Positions 9,975-18,585 of a DNA stretch of 64,000 nucleotides are shown in pieces. The notes under the pieces are model-generated. The model was not told the DNA's origin, made no database searches, and saw only the letters and a list, made by a program, of their open reading frames with translations. The stretch covers positions 124,001 to 188,000 of the forward strand of contig NZ_VZQZ01000002.1 of assembly GCF_008802365.1 (NCBI RefSeq). The letters are read 5' to 3'. The translations under genes were made by a program, and so were the position numbers. Each line of letters starts with the position of its first letter. Within the stretch, counting starts at the first letter, position 1. The DNA comes from Oryzomonas japonica. Lineage in GTDB: Bacteria; Desulfobacterota; Desulfuromonadia; Geobacterales; Pseudopelobacteraceae.

Positions 9975-10061
9975 TGGTGCCCGGAGCCGGGGTCGAACCG
10001 GCACGACCCGAGAGTCGAGAGATTTTAAGTCTCTTGCGTCTACCAGTTCCGCCATCCGGGC
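9975..10061 (-). tRNA. tRNA-Leu (TAA)
   Basis: An 87-nt class II tRNA with acceptor arms GCCCGGA/TCCGGGC, anticodon stem AGAGA/TCTCT around CTTAAAA (anticodon TAA), a long variable arm, GGTTCGACCC in the T arm and an encoded CCA. It reads UUA and UUG leucine codons. Confidence 0.96.
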
Positions 10062-10087
10062 GGCGGTTCAACCATTGAGGGGACTGC

Positions 10088-10366
10088 TTAGCAGTTTACC
10101 CGCTCCTTCAATTCCTTACCGGTCTTGAAAAACGGCGTCTTTTTCGCCGGGATGCGCACAACCTCGCCACTCTTGGGATTGCGGGCCTCACGCCCCGAAC
10201 GTTCACGTATCGTAAAGCTGCCGAACCCGCGGATTTCCACCTTGTCTCCGGTCTTCAGGGCATCTTCTATCGAGTCGAAAACCGTGTTCACAAGGGCTTC
10301 AGACACCTTCATATTCAACATCCCATGTGTCTGGACGACTTTCTCGATCAGTTCGCTTTTGGTCAT
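10088..10366 (-). CDS. ihfB: Integration host factor beta subunit
   Basis: 92-residue HU/IHF-family DNA-bending protein. It starts MTKSELIEKVVQ and has the GDKVEIRGFGSF core and the RNPKSGEVV-x-IPAKK arm with the proline that intercalates into DNA. Placement directly after rpsA (35 nt gap) is the conserved position of ihfB (himD) and supports the beta assignment over alpha or HU. IHF bends DNA at sigma-54 promoters, which may matter for the dctA promoter in this window. Confidence 0.93.
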   Translation of the reverse strand: MTKSELIEKVVQTHGMLNMKVSEALVNTVFDSIEDALKTGDKVEIRGFGSFTIRERSGREARNPKSGEVVRIPAKKTPFFKTGKELKERVNC

Positions 10367-10401
10367 CGCATCAATCTCCTGCTTCGTAGTAAAACGTATA
10401 T

Positions 10402-12135
10402 TTATTGATTGTTTTTGTTGTTAAGTTCCTGCTGCAAAAGCTCACCTAAGTTGGAGGTCGCCTCGCCCTGGGAGCTCAGGTATTGGGCAAACTCGGCCTT
10501 CTCCGCCGCAGCCTGCATTGCCTTGATGGAGAGCGAAATGCGGCGTTCACGCGAATCGCAACTCAACACCACCGCCTCAAGGCTGTCGCCGATGGCTGCG
10601 AATTCCTTGGCAGACGGCACTTTTTCGCGGGACAGCTCGGATACGTGGATCAAACCTTCAATCCCCTCTTCGAGTTCGACAAAGACGCCGAAATCGGTCA
10701 GGGAGGTCACCTTGCCGGTCACCTTGGCACCGGCCCGGTACTTGTCGGGAGCAAGGCTCCAGGGGTCCGGCTCAAGCTGTTTGATGCCGAGAGAGAGACG
10801 CTCGTTGTCCACATCCACCTTGAGTACCACGGCCTGGACGAGTTGCGCTTTTTCGTAGACATCGCCGGGGTGTTTGACCCGCTTGGTCCACGAGATATCG
10901 GAGACATGGACCAGACCGTCGATGCCGTCTTCTATGCCGATGAACATACCGAAATCGGTCATGTTCTTGATCTGGCCTTCGATCTTGGTGCCAACGGGAT
11001 ACTTTTCGGCAATCGTTTTCCAGGGGTTTTCCGACACCTGCTTCAGCCCCAGGGATATCTTGCGGTTGTCCATGTCAATCCCCAGCACGACCGCCTCAAC
11101 CTCGTCGCCGACCGTGAGTACATCGGCGGCGCGACGGACCCGCTTGGTCCAGGACATCTCGGAAACATGGATCAAACCTTCGACACCCGGTTCCAATTCC
11201 ACAAAGGCACCGTATTCCATCAAGCTGACAACGCGGCCCCTGATGCGGCTTTCCAGGGGATAGCGGGAGGGGACTTCCAGCCAGGGATCGGAAAGGGTCT
11301 GTTTGATGCCGAGGGAAATTTTTCCCTTGGCGCGATCGAACTTGAGTACCTTGGCGGTCACTTCCTGACCCGGCTTGAGGATATCGGACGGCTTGCCCAC
11401 CCGGCCCCAGGAGAGATCGGAGACATGCAACAACCCATCCACGCCACCAAGATCCACAAATGCCCCGTAATCGGTGACGTTTTTGACAACGCCATTCACA
11501 ATCTGCCCTTCCTCGAGCTTTGCGAGGGTTACGTCACGGATTGCGGCCCGTTCCTCCTCAAGGATGGCGCGACGGGAGAGAACGATATTGTCGCGTTTCT
11601 GGTTCAGCTTGATGATCTTGAACTTGGACTTCAAGCCAATATAGCTTTCGGCATCGGACGACGGCCTGATATCCACCTGAGAGGTGGGGAGGAAGGCGGG
11701 AACGCCGATATCCACCGTGTAACCGCCGTTGACCCGTGCCGTAATGGTCCCTTCGATAATGCCGCCTTCCTGCCCGGAACCGCCGATCTTTTCCCAGGCG
11801 GCCAGGTAGTCGGCCTTTCTTTTCGAGAGGATATACCCTTTTTTCCCGTCTTCGCGCGTCATGAGGACCCGAATGCGCTCACCGACCTGAACCGTAATCT
11901 CGCCATTGGCATCACGGAACTCGTTGGCCGAAACAAAACCCTCCGACTTAAGGCCGATATCCACCAACACGGTATCCTGGTCAATACGGACGACCGTACC
12001 TTCTATAATTTTATCCCGTTCAGGCCTTTCTTTGAGACTCTCGTTGTAGAGCGCGGCAAATTCACTGCTTTGCTGTTCAGCGTCGTCGTCTTGCTCACCG
12101 GTGTCTGAAGTGTCGAGCCTTTTGAAATCAACCAT
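10402..12135 (-). CDS. rpsA: 30S ribosomal protein S1
   Basis: 577-residue protein with six tandem S1 OB-fold domains of about 85 residues, each carrying the recurring VxNxTDFGxFV / GLxHxSDxSW pattern (for example KNVTDYGAFVDLG and KNMTDFGMFIGIE). S1 delivers mRNA to the 30S subunit, especially messages with weak ribosome sites. The acidic N-terminus ahead of domain 1 is typical. The ATG is preceded by a G-rich run (AGGGGG). It lies between ispH and ihfB within the conserved cmk-ispH-rpsA-ihfB block. Confidence 0.96.
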   Translation of the reverse strand: MVDFKRLDTSDTGEQDDDAEQQSSEFAALYNESLKERPERDKIIEGTVVRIDQDTVLVDIGLKSEGFVSANEFRDANGEITVQVGERIRVLMTREDGKKGYILSKRKADYLAAWEKIGGSGQEGGIIEGTITARVNGGYTVDIGVPAFLPTSQVDIRPSSDAESYIGLKSKFKIIKLNQKRDNIVLSRRAILEEERAAIRDVTLAKLEEGQIVNGVVKNVTDYGAFVDLGGVDGLLHVSDLSWGRVGKPSDILKPGQEVTAKVLKFDRAKGKISLGIKQTLSDPWLEVPSRYPLESRIRGRVVSLMEYGAFVELEPGVEGLIHVSEMSWTKRVRRAADVLTVGDEVEAVVLGIDMDNRKISLGLKQVSENPWKTIAEKYPVGTKIEGQIKNMTDFGMFIGIEDGIDGLVHVSDISWTKRVKHPGDVYEKAQLVQAVVLKVDVDNERLSLGIKQLEPDPWSLAPDKYRAGAKVTGKVTSLTDFGVFVELEEGIEGLIHVSELSREKVPSAKEFAAIGDSLEAVVLSCDSRERRISLSIKAMQAAAEKAEFAQYLSSQGEATSNLGELLQQELNNKNNQ

Positions 12136-12234
12136 TAAAACTTACCCCCTGGACGTTTTTCTATCTTGCTGTTTTCCTGTTTTGTATATGATGTTATTGT
12201 AAGCATAATAATATAGCAACGAGTTGGAAAAAAT

Positions 12235-13077
12235 TCAATTGCTTTTATTCAGCTCCTCAATCCGGCTCACCACTTCATCGATAATCCATTTGGGAGTCGA
12301 CGCCCCGGCCGTGACCCCGACCCGCTCAACCCCGTCAAACCAACCGGGATCGATCTCGGCGGCGGTTTCTATGTGGTGGGTGCGCGGCTGGATTTCAACA
12401 CATACCTCGGATAACCGGCGCGTGTTGGCGCTGTTGAAGCCCCCCACCACCAGCATGCAGTCAACCTGGTACGCCAATTCCTTGGCTTCCTCCTGGCGTA
12501 TCGCCGTGGCGTCACAGATCGTGTTGAACACCCGGATCTCGCCGCCCCGCAAAAGGCACTCCGATACGACGTTTTTGAGGTTTTCAAACGACTGGGTCGT
12601 CTGGGCGACAACCCCGATCTTGTTCATCTTGGGAAGTTTGCTGACCTCCTCGCCGGAACCGACGACAAACACTTTATCGCCGCCATAGGAGACGATCCCC
12701 TGCACCTCGGGGTGGTCCGCATCCCCCACTACGACCACGCCGTAGCCGGTCTCGGAGAGCCGTTTGACATGTTCCTGAGCCTTCTTGACAAAAGGACAGG
12801 TTGCGTCAACGATCTCCAACTGCTTTTGCACCGCCTCTTCGATCTCGTGGGAAGCTACCCCGTGGGAGCGGATGATGATGGTGCCGCGATCCATGGTGTC
12901 CAGGTTCTTGAGTACCTTGACCCCCATCTCCTCCAACTTGTTGACGACCTGGGGGGAGTGGATGATCGGTCCGAGGGTATAGGTTGTTTTATCGATCCCC
13001 GCCGCCTCAAAGGCCATCTGGGTGGCCCGCTTGACGCCGAAGCAGAATCCTGCGCGCTTTGCGAGAAGTACTTTCAT
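12235..13077 (-). CDS. ispH: 4-hydroxy-3-methylbut-2-enyl diphosphate reductase
   Basis: Last enzyme of the MEP pathway, reducing HMBPP to IPP and DMAPP with a [4Fe-4S] cluster. 280 residues, normal for LytB/IspH. Cluster cysteines are in the N-terminal AGFCFGVKRA, VDATCPFV and the later NTICDATA segments; the conserved TQSFENL and TAGASTP motifs are present. The ATG overlaps the cmk stop as ATGA. The pathway partners dxs and ispA are also in this window, at 52-55 kb. Confidence 0.96.
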   Translation of the reverse strand: MKVLLAKRAGFCFGVKRATQMAFEAAGIDKTTYTLGPIIHSPQVVNKLEEMGVKVLKNLDTMDRGTIIIRSHGVASHEIEEAVQKQLEIVDATCPFVKKAQEHVKRLSETGYGVVVVGDADHPEVQGIVSYGGDKVFVVGSGEEVSKLPKMNKIGVVAQTTQSFENLKNVVSECLLRGGEIRVFNTICDATAIRQEEAKELAYQVDCMLVVGGFNSANTRRLSEVCVEIQPRTHHIETAAEIDPGWFDGVERVGVTAGASTPKWIIDEVVSRIEELNKSN

Positions 13078-13781
13078 AGTAGTGTTCCAGCCTGTTGGAT
13101 TTTTCCCCTTGCAATGTCTTCCATTTTGTTCAGCACCTCTTCAATACTGCTATGGGACGAATCAACGGGAATTGCGTCCTCGGCCTGCCTGAGCGGGGCG
13201 ATATCACGCTGGGAATCCTGGCGATCCCTCCGGGTGACCGCTTCGATGGTCTCTTCCAGGGTTACCGGTTCCCCGTTACCGACCAGTTCCGCGTAACGAC
13301 GCTTCCCCCGTTCCTCGGGGGAGGCGAAGAGGAAAAATTTGAGCTCGGCATCGGGAAAGACAGCCGTGCCGATGTCCCGCCCTTCGAGCACCACACCGCC
13401 GTCCTGTCCCAACCGGCGTTGAAGCAGCATCATGGATTCGCGCACCGGCCTGAGGGCCGAGATGCGCGAGGTCATCAGGGACATCTCCGGCGTCCGGATC
13501 AACTCGGTCACATCCTGTCCGTTGGCATACACCCGCAGGGAGCAGTTGGCGTTATCAAGGCGGATATCCGCGCTGTTGCAGAGACGTTCCACGGCGGCGA
13601 CATCGCCCGGATCGATCCCCGCTTGACCGACCAGAAAGGCCACAGCCCGATACATGGCACCGGTATCGATCTGCAGATAGCCAAGCCTCTTGGCCAGCAA
13701 ACGGGCGATGGTACTCTTACCGGCGCCGGAAGGGCCGTCTATGGCGATGATCAGGCCGTTGGGACGTGCGTTCACGGCCAT
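13074..13781 (-). CDS. cmk: Cytidylate kinase
   Basis: Phosphorylates CMP and dCMP. 235 residues with the P-loop DGPSGAGKST near the N-terminus, the CMP-binding YLQIDTGAMYRAVA segment and a LEGRDIGTAVFPDA lid region. The ATG at 13781 shares its A with the aroA stop (TGATG), indicating translational coupling; an in-frame start 60 nt upstream would sit inside aroA. The 3' end overlaps ispH by four bases. Confidence 0.95.
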   Translation of the reverse strand: MAVNARPNGLIIAIDGPSGAGKSTIARLLAKRLGYLQIDTGAMYRAVAFLVGQAGIDPGDVAAVERLCNSADIRLDNANCSLRVYANGQDVTELIRTPEMSLMTSRISALRPVRESMMLLQRRLGQDGGVVLEGRDIGTAVFPDAELKFFLFASPEERGKRRYAELVGNGEPVTLEETIEAVTRRDRQDSQRDIAPLRQAEDAIPVDSSHSSIEEVLNKMEDIARGKIQQAGTLL

Positions 13782-15070
13782 CACCTGTTTGCGACCTGTT
13801 CCAACAGCGGGAAAAAGGAAGGAAAGGACGTTGCCACGCACTCAACATCGCGGATGGTAATCCCTCCGTGAGACACCAGGGCCGCAACCGCCAGGGACAT
13901 GGCAATGCGGTGATCCCCGTAGCTTTCCACCGTGCCGCAGCCGAGGCGTTCCGTGCCGAGGATGTCCATACCGTCGTCGCACTCCTCAACCACGACCCCA
14001 AGCGTGCGCAGGTTCGTTGCCATGGCCGCAATCCGGTCGGTCTCCTTGACCCGCAATTCCTTGGCCCCCCTCACCGTGGTCCGCCCTTCCGCGCAGGCTG
14101 CCGCCACGCAGATGACCGGGAATTCGTCGATGGCCCGCGGCACCACGTCGCCGGAGATCTGGATGGCCTTCAAGCGCGATGAGCGGACCAGGACATCGGC
14201 CACCGGCTCGCCGGAAACTTCGCGTTCGTGGAGCAGTTCGAGAGCCCCCCCCATGGACCTGAGTATGTCGATGATCCCCGTGCGGGTCGGGTTGATGCCC
14301 ACGTTGCGGATGAGCAATTCCGCCCCCGGCGTGACCAGGGCCGCGACCATGAAAAAGGCCGCCGAGGAGATATCGCCCGGAACCCCGATTTCCTGACCGG
14401 TGAGTTCGGTCCCCCCACGAACCGTGACGCCATTTTTGAACACCTCCAGCGAGGCCCCGAACAGGCGGAACATGCGCTCCGAGTGGTCGCGGGAAAGGGT
14501 CGGTTCACGGACGGAGGTTTCCCCGTCGGCATACAGGCCGGCCAGCATGATGGCGGACTTCACCTGGGCGCTGGAAACCGGCGATTCATAGCCGATGGCA
14601 TTCAGGGCGCCGCCGGTGATGGCAAGCGGCGCCAGGGTCCCCTTGTCGCGCCCCATGATGCGGGCGCCCATGCGGACAAGCGGTTCCACTACCCGCTTCA
14701 TGGGGCGCTTACGCAGATACTGGTCGCCGGTTACCACCGAGAAGAAGGATTGGCCTGCCAAAAGGCCGGTCAAAAGGCGGATACTGGTGCCGGAATTACC
14801 GCAATCGATGATGTCCGCAGGCTCCTTGAGACCACGCAGCCCCTGGCCGTGTATCGTCACGGTTTCGCCGTCGTCCTCGATCCGCACCCCCATGGCGCGG
14901 AAGGCCCCCATGGTCGCCATATTGTCTTCACCGCGCAGAAAACCTCTGACAGTGGTGACGCCGTTGGCAATAGCCCCCAACATGATGGAACGGTGGGAGA
15001 TGGACTTGTCCCCAGGGACAGTGATCTCACCTTTGACAGACGATGCTGGTTGTATTGTGATGGATTTCAC
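13781..15070 (-). CDS. aroA: 3-phosphoshikimate 1-carboxyvinyltransferase (EPSP synthase)
   Basis: Transfers enolpyruvate from PEP to shikimate 3-phosphate, step six of the shikimate pathway. 429 residues in two similar alpha/beta domains. Signatures are the N-terminal VPGDKSISHRS, LDCGNSGT-type IDCGNSGTSIRLL, and the C-terminal VKETDRIAAM and DHRIAMSLAVA. The start is GTG with GGAG 7-8 nt upstream. It lies between tyrA and cmk, in a run of aromatic-synthesis genes. Confidence 0.96.
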   Translation of the reverse strand: MKSITIQPASSVKGEITVPGDKSISHRSIMLGAIANGVTTVRGFLRGEDNMATMGAFRAMGVRIEDDGETVTIHGQGLRGLKEPADIIDCGNSGTSIRLLTGLLAGQSFFSVVTGDQYLRKRPMKRVVEPLVRMGARIMGRDKGTLAPLAITGGALNAIGYESPVSSAQVKSAIMLAGLYADGETSVREPTLSRDHSERMFRLFGASLEVFKNGVTVRGGTELTGQEIGVPGDISSAAFFMVAALVTPGAELLIRNVGINPTRTGIIDILRSMGGALELLHEREVSGEPVADVLVRSSRLKAIQISGDVVPRAIDEFPVICVAAACAEGRTTVRGAKELRVKETDRIAAMATNLRTLGVVVEECDDGMDILGTERLGCGTVESYGDHRIAMSLAVAALVSHGGITIRDVECVATSFPSFFPLLEQVANR

Positions 15071-15106
15071 GCAAAACTCCGTTGGTGCACAGTTGATCTT
15101 TCTCGT

Positions 15107-15970
15107 TCAGAGGATACCATCGCGAAACTGCTTGGCAATGGTAAAAAACTCGGCTAACGCCGCAGGATCGCTGCAGTCGATGCGCCGGCGCAGCTCCGCC
15201 AGACTCGCCGAAAAGCCATCGATGCTCGTCAGGAGGGCCGCCCTGTTCATCAGGGTGATGTCACGCCACATGACCGGGTCGGAAGAGGCGATGCGGGTAA
15301 AATCTCTGAAACCGCCGGCAGAGTAGGAGAGCACGTTTTCCCCTTCCACATCGGCCGTTCCCACGGCATGCACCAAGGCGTACGCCACGACGTGTGGCAG
15401 GTGGGATATTTCAGCGAAGATCCGGTCGTGGTGCCCCGGTTCCATGGAGCAGACATTGGCTCCGGCAGACCGCCAGAGCCGCGCCATTGTATCGTATGCC
15501 CCGGCATCGGTGGCAGGGGTCGGCGTCAGGATACAGCGTTTGCCGGTAAAGAGTGCAGCAAAGGCTGCCGCTGCGCCCGAATGTTCGGTGCCGGCAATGG
15601 GGTGCCCGCCGACAAAGGTGCATCCCGGCGGCATGAGCGCCTCGCACTCCCGCACAATGGCGAACTTGACGCTGCCGCCGTCGCTGACAATGCAACCCGC
15701 GGGGAGAAAGGGGGCAATCTCCCGGACCACCATCGGGATGGAACAGACCGGAACCGAAACGAACACCACCTGGGCATCCCGCACGCCGCGAGCGACGTCG
15801 GGTGTGATCTCATCGACAACCCCCAGGGAAAGGGCCTGGTTCAGGTTATCACGATCGGTGTCGACGCCGACGATGGTGCCGACCGCGCCTGCTTCACGCA
15901 GGGCCCGCGCAAAGGAACCGCCGATCAAGCCAACGCCGATGACGGTCAGACGCTCAATGATCATGGACAT
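15107..15970 (-). CDS. tyrA: Prephenate dehydrogenase
   Basis: Converts prephenate to 4-hydroxyphenylpyruvate for tyrosine. 287 residues with a Rossmann NAD(P) motif at the N-terminus (VIGVGLIGGSFA), a GGHPIAGTEHSG segment with the catalytic histidine, and the helical C-terminal dimerisation domain. No chorismate mutase or ACT domain is fused. The ATG at 15970 is served by TAGGAG, which includes the pheA stop codon 12 nt upstream; a second ATG two codons in is possible. An arogenate specificity cannot be excluded from sequence. Confidence 0.93.
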   Translation of the reverse strand: MSMIIERLTVIGVGLIGGSFARALREAGAVGTIVGVDTDRDNLNQALSLGVVDEITPDVARGVRDAQVVFVSVPVCSIPMVVREIAPFLPAGCIVSDGGSVKFAIVRECEALMPPGCTFVGGHPIAGTEHSGAAAAFAALFTGKRCILTPTPATDAGAYDTMARLWRSAGANVCSMEPGHHDRIFAEISHLPHVVAYALVHAVGTADVEGENVLSYSAGGFRDFTRIASSDPVMWRDITLMNRAALLTSIDGFSASLAELRRRIDCSDPAALAEFFTIAKQFRDGIL

Positions 15971-15982
15971 GCCGTCTCGCTC

Positions 15983-17071
15983 CTATATCGACCGCGGATA
16001 GGAACCGAGGACTTTGAGAAATTGACAGCACTCTTTGAGTTCGTCCAGGGCCGCCGCCACTTCCGGTTCGGAAACGTGGCCAAACAGGTCGAGAAAAAAT
16101 ATGTATTCCCAGGCCTTTTTCTTGTAGGGGCGCGATTCGATCTTGGAGAGATTGATGCCGCGCTTGGCAAAAGGCTCCAGCATGCGGCAGAGGATGCCCG
16201 GCTCATCCTTGACGGAGAACAGTATGGAGGTTTTGTCGTTGCCGGAGCGTTCGATCTCCTTGCGGGCGATCACCAGGAAGCGTGTAAAGTTGTTGACCTG
16301 ATCCTCTATCCTGGTCCTGACCACCTTGAGATCATAGAGCGAACCCGCCAGTTCACTGGCGATGGCGGCGGCGGTACTGTCTTCGCTGACCATCTGTGCC
16401 GCCACGGCCGTGGAGGCTACGTCCACCAACGGCACGCCGGGCAGATTTTCGTCAAACCATTGACGGCACTGGGCAATGGCCTGGGGATGGGAATAAACCT
16501 TCTTGACGTCTTCAAGTCGCCCGGAACGGGACAACAGATCGTGGTGGACCTCCAGCAGGACCTCGGCGGTGATCTTCAGGCTGCTCTCCACGAACATGTC
16601 GAGGGTATGGGAAACGACCCCTTCGGTGGAATTTTCCACCGGCACCATGCCGTACAGCGCCTTGCCCTTCTCCACCTCCTCGAAGACCGATGGGATCGAC
16701 TTGAGCGGCACCAGTTCCGCGGACAACCCGAACTGCTGCATGGTAGCCAGGTGGCTGAAGGTCGCTTTGGGTCCCAGAAAGGCCACTTTCATGGGGGATT
16801 CCAGGGCCAGGCTGGCCGATATGATTTCACGGTAGATACTGCGCAGGGCGTCGTTGGGGAAGGGCCCAGGGTTGCGACTCAGCAGGCGTTCATAAATCTG
16901 ACGTTCGCGACCGGGAACATGGAACTCCATATTGCTGCCGGACTTAAGCTTACCGACCTCGACCACCACCCGTGCGCGCTCGTTGAGGAGCTCGACAATC
17001 CGGTTGTCGATAGTGTCGATGCTGGTGCGAAGCTGTTCGATTGTGGGGGCATCCTGTTGCAATGAGACCAC
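15983..17071 (-). CDS. pheA: P-protein: chorismate mutase / prephenate dehydratase
   Basis: Bifunctional enzyme for phenylalanine synthesis. An N-terminal AroQ-type chorismate mutase (IDTIDNRIVELLNERARVV, about residues 10-85) precedes the dehydratase domain (FLGPKATFSHLA, VPVENSTEGVV, then the YRFLVIAR-like FTRFLVIAR) and a C-terminal ACT domain (SKIESRPYKKKAWEYIFFLD) that senses phenylalanine. The start is uncertain: GTG at 17071 fits the family length (362 residues) but lacks a clear ribosome site; TTG at 17062 with GGTGG upstream and a TTG at 17143 are alternatives. tyrA follows after 12 nt. Confidence 0.93.
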   Translation of the reverse strand: MVSLQQDAPTIEQLRTSIDTIDNRIVELLNERARVVVEVGKLKSGSNMEFHVPGRERQIYERLLSRNPGPFPNDALRSIYREIISASLALESPMKVAFLGPKATFSHLATMQQFGLSAELVPLKSIPSVFEEVEKGKALYGMVPVENSTEGVVSHTLDMFVESSLKITAEVLLEVHHDLLSRSGRLEDVKKVYSHPQAIAQCRQWFDENLPGVPLVDVASTAVAAQMVSEDSTAAAIASELAGSLYDLKVVRTRIEDQVNNFTRFLVIARKEIERSGNDKTSILFSVKDEPGILCRMLEPFAKRGINLSKIESRPYKKKAWEYIFFLDLFGHVSEPEVAAALDELKECCQFLKVLGSYPRSI

Positions 17072-17180
17072 CTGAAAAAATACGGGATTTCCCAATAAAA
17101 AGAGGGTTAATTTACTGCATAGCCGGTTTAAATGCAACCACAATTAAGTATACGGAATAACCGTCTGGAAGCAAGGCACC

Positions 17181-17765
17181 TCACGAAACAGGTTTCGGAC
17201 CGGTCATCCCCCCAACTCGGAGAGCCGCCCCGAAGCGTTCCATCCATGCGTCAAAAATTTGAAGTTTGTCTTTTCCAAAGCCGGAAAGCTTTTCACGAAC
17301 CCGCTCAGGCGGTGCCCTGTGGGACAACCTGCCCGGTTTTTTGGAGAAAAACAGGTCGGCAAAGCAGATGATCTCTTCTGCCGCCGTTCTGGGAACCATA
17401 TCCCGAGGGGGAAGCGGCAGCTCCTGGACAGCGATATCCCTGATCGTCAAGCCGACGCCGATGTGGCGTTCGCACACCAGGGCGTGCTGCGGCAAGCCTT
17501 CGCGCTCAAGGATCTCCCGCCCCAGAATGCCATGCATGATGTAGGGATGGGGCCCCAGAGCGCCGATCCCCGGGGCAGAAACCCTACATACGCCAATGTC
17601 GTGCAGCATGGCCGCTTCCTGTATGAAGGTGCATTCCTCAGGGGAAAGAGAGACCACATGGCCGACAGCCAGGGCAAGTTCCGCCACTACCCTCCCATGG
17701 GTGGCCACGATCTCCAACCCAGCACCCTCAAAGTACCTGCCCAGCATTGCCATCACATCCACCAT
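17181..17765 (-). CDS. HD-domain phosphohydrolase
   Basis: 194-residue protein of the HD superfamily. The metal-binding residues appear as ATHGRVVAELA, the AAMLHDIGVCR motif (HD pair) and later ICFADLFFSK. It resembles small stand-alone HDIG/TIGR00295-type proteins whose substrates are unknown; no GGDEF, RelA or receiver domain is attached. ATG at 17765 has GGTGAG 8 nt upstream; a TTG 18 nt earlier is less likely. It is the first gene of the run leading into pheA-tyrA-aroA. Confidence 0.8.
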   Translation of the reverse strand: MVDVMAMLGRYFEGAGLEIVATHGRVVAELALAVGHVVSLSPEECTFIQEAAMLHDIGVCRVSAPGIGALGPHPYIMHGILGREILEREGLPQHALVCERHIGVGLTIRDIAVQELPLPPRDMVPRTAAEEIICFADLFFSKKPGRLSHRAPPERVREKLSGFGKDKLQIFDAWMERFGAALRVGGMTGPKPVS

Positions 17766-17963
17766 CTGTACACTCACCGCCAAAAGTCAAATTTCAGACA
17801 CATATTTATATCCCAAACAGGCCCAATCGAGTCAATATTTTGTTACAACCATGCAACATGCTGTTTCTATTGCGTTATTTTTTAGGCATGCCTTATGCTT
17901 ATACAAAGAAGACTTTAAGCAACGCAGGCACGACCAGTTGCAAACAAACAGGAGCGGTTACCC

Positions 17964-18131
17964 GTGTACGCCAAGTTCCCATTTTACTCCATAGCGCAAA
18001 TGTATGCCATCAGCATTGAAGAGCCGGTTGCCATCCTTCTGGGACAGGACAACCTCTACTGGGTCGTCGATCAAGTCTGCGCATCCGACTATCTTGACGA
18101 CGGGTGTTCCCTGCTCAGCGCTGTCGATTAA
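17964..18131 (+). CDS. Small hypothetical protein, 55 residues
   Basis: A short plus-strand frame with GTG preceded by AGGAG at 9 nt. The product starts MYAKFPFYSIAQMYAISIEE, contains two cysteines (39 and 48) and ends acidic. Codon choice (GAC, CTC, GTC, ATC) is like that of neighbouring genes. It lies upstream of, and on the same strand as, the DUF1858/hemerythrin cluster. No family was recognised. A 74-codon minus-strand frame over the same bases has no ribosome site and was judged a shadow. Confidence 0.5.
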   Translation: MYAKFPFYSIAQMYAISIEEPVAILLGQDNLYWVVDQVCASDYLDDGCSLLSAVD

Positions 18132-18286
18132 GACGTCCGACGCTTCAAACCGATCACTTGTCGAACGAACCGCCTGCATCACCCTTTATACCTCAACCCC
18201 CTTCCAAATAAAAGAGTTCTCATCTCCGCTTCCTTCTCCGTTTCACGGCAAACCAATCCCCTTACCACCCCATATTCGACAAAATA

Positions 18287-18328
18287 TTGACCTGCATCAT
18301 TACTTTCCCCGCTTGGGCAGGTTATCCT
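18287..18328 (+). promoter_or_regulatory. FNR/DNR-like box and -10 element before the hemerythrin cluster
   Basis: TTGAC-CTGC-ATCAT at 18287-18300 matches the FNR/DNR consensus TTGAT-N4-ATCAA at eight of ten positions. A -10-like TATCCT lies at 18323-18328. If transcription starts near 18335, the box centre is at about -41.5, the standard class II activator position. Regulator identity is inferred. Confidence 0.5.
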
Positions 18329-18361
18329 GCAACCATACTTAAGAAGGCGAGGAGGTTGACC

Positions 18362-18583
18362 ATGGAACTCAGAAGCGGTCTAGGCGACAAGGCCATCCAG
18401 GACGTAATCCAGACACACCCGGAGATCGGCGGGATTCTCAAGCACTATGATATCGGCTGCGTTACCTGCACGGTGGGTGTCTGTCTCTTAAAGGACGTAG
18501 TCGCCATCCACGGCCTGACAAAGGACGACGAGGCGGCAATCCAACAGAAAATCAACAGTTACCTTACGGCAAAAGGAGAATAA
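18362..18583 (+). CDS. DUF1858 / ScdA-N-like protein
   Basis: 73 residues forming a DUF1858-type domain: the run DVIQTHPEIGGILKHYDIGC followed by VTCTVGVC. Such domains occur alone, at the N-terminus of ScdA/YtfE iron-cluster repair proteins, and next to hybrid-cluster genes. The cysteines are conserved in the group and may bind or exchange a cofactor. ATG follows GAGGAGG. The next gene begins 2 nt after the stop, and a hemerythrin follows, so a role in oxidative or nitrosative stress of Fe-S clusters is inferred. It carries no signal peptide. Confidence 0.85.
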   Translation: MELRSGLGDKAIQDVIQTHPEIGGILKHYDIGCVTCTVGVCLLKDVVAIHGLTKDDEAAIQQKINSYLTAKGE

Positions 18584-18585
18584 TC

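Noticed and set aside
10483-12108. 541-codon plus-strand open frame antisense to rpsA
   Set aside because: rpsA is unmistakable on the minus strand; the antisense frame arises from its codon bias and has no ribosome site or recognisable domain.
15368-17065. 565-codon plus-strand frame across tyrA and pheA
   Set aside because: Shadow of two well-supported minus-strand genes; GC-rich codons with few stops explain it.
17958-18182. 74-codon minus frame opposite the 55-residue small gene
   Set aside because: No ribosome site; the plus frame has AGGAG and better codon use.
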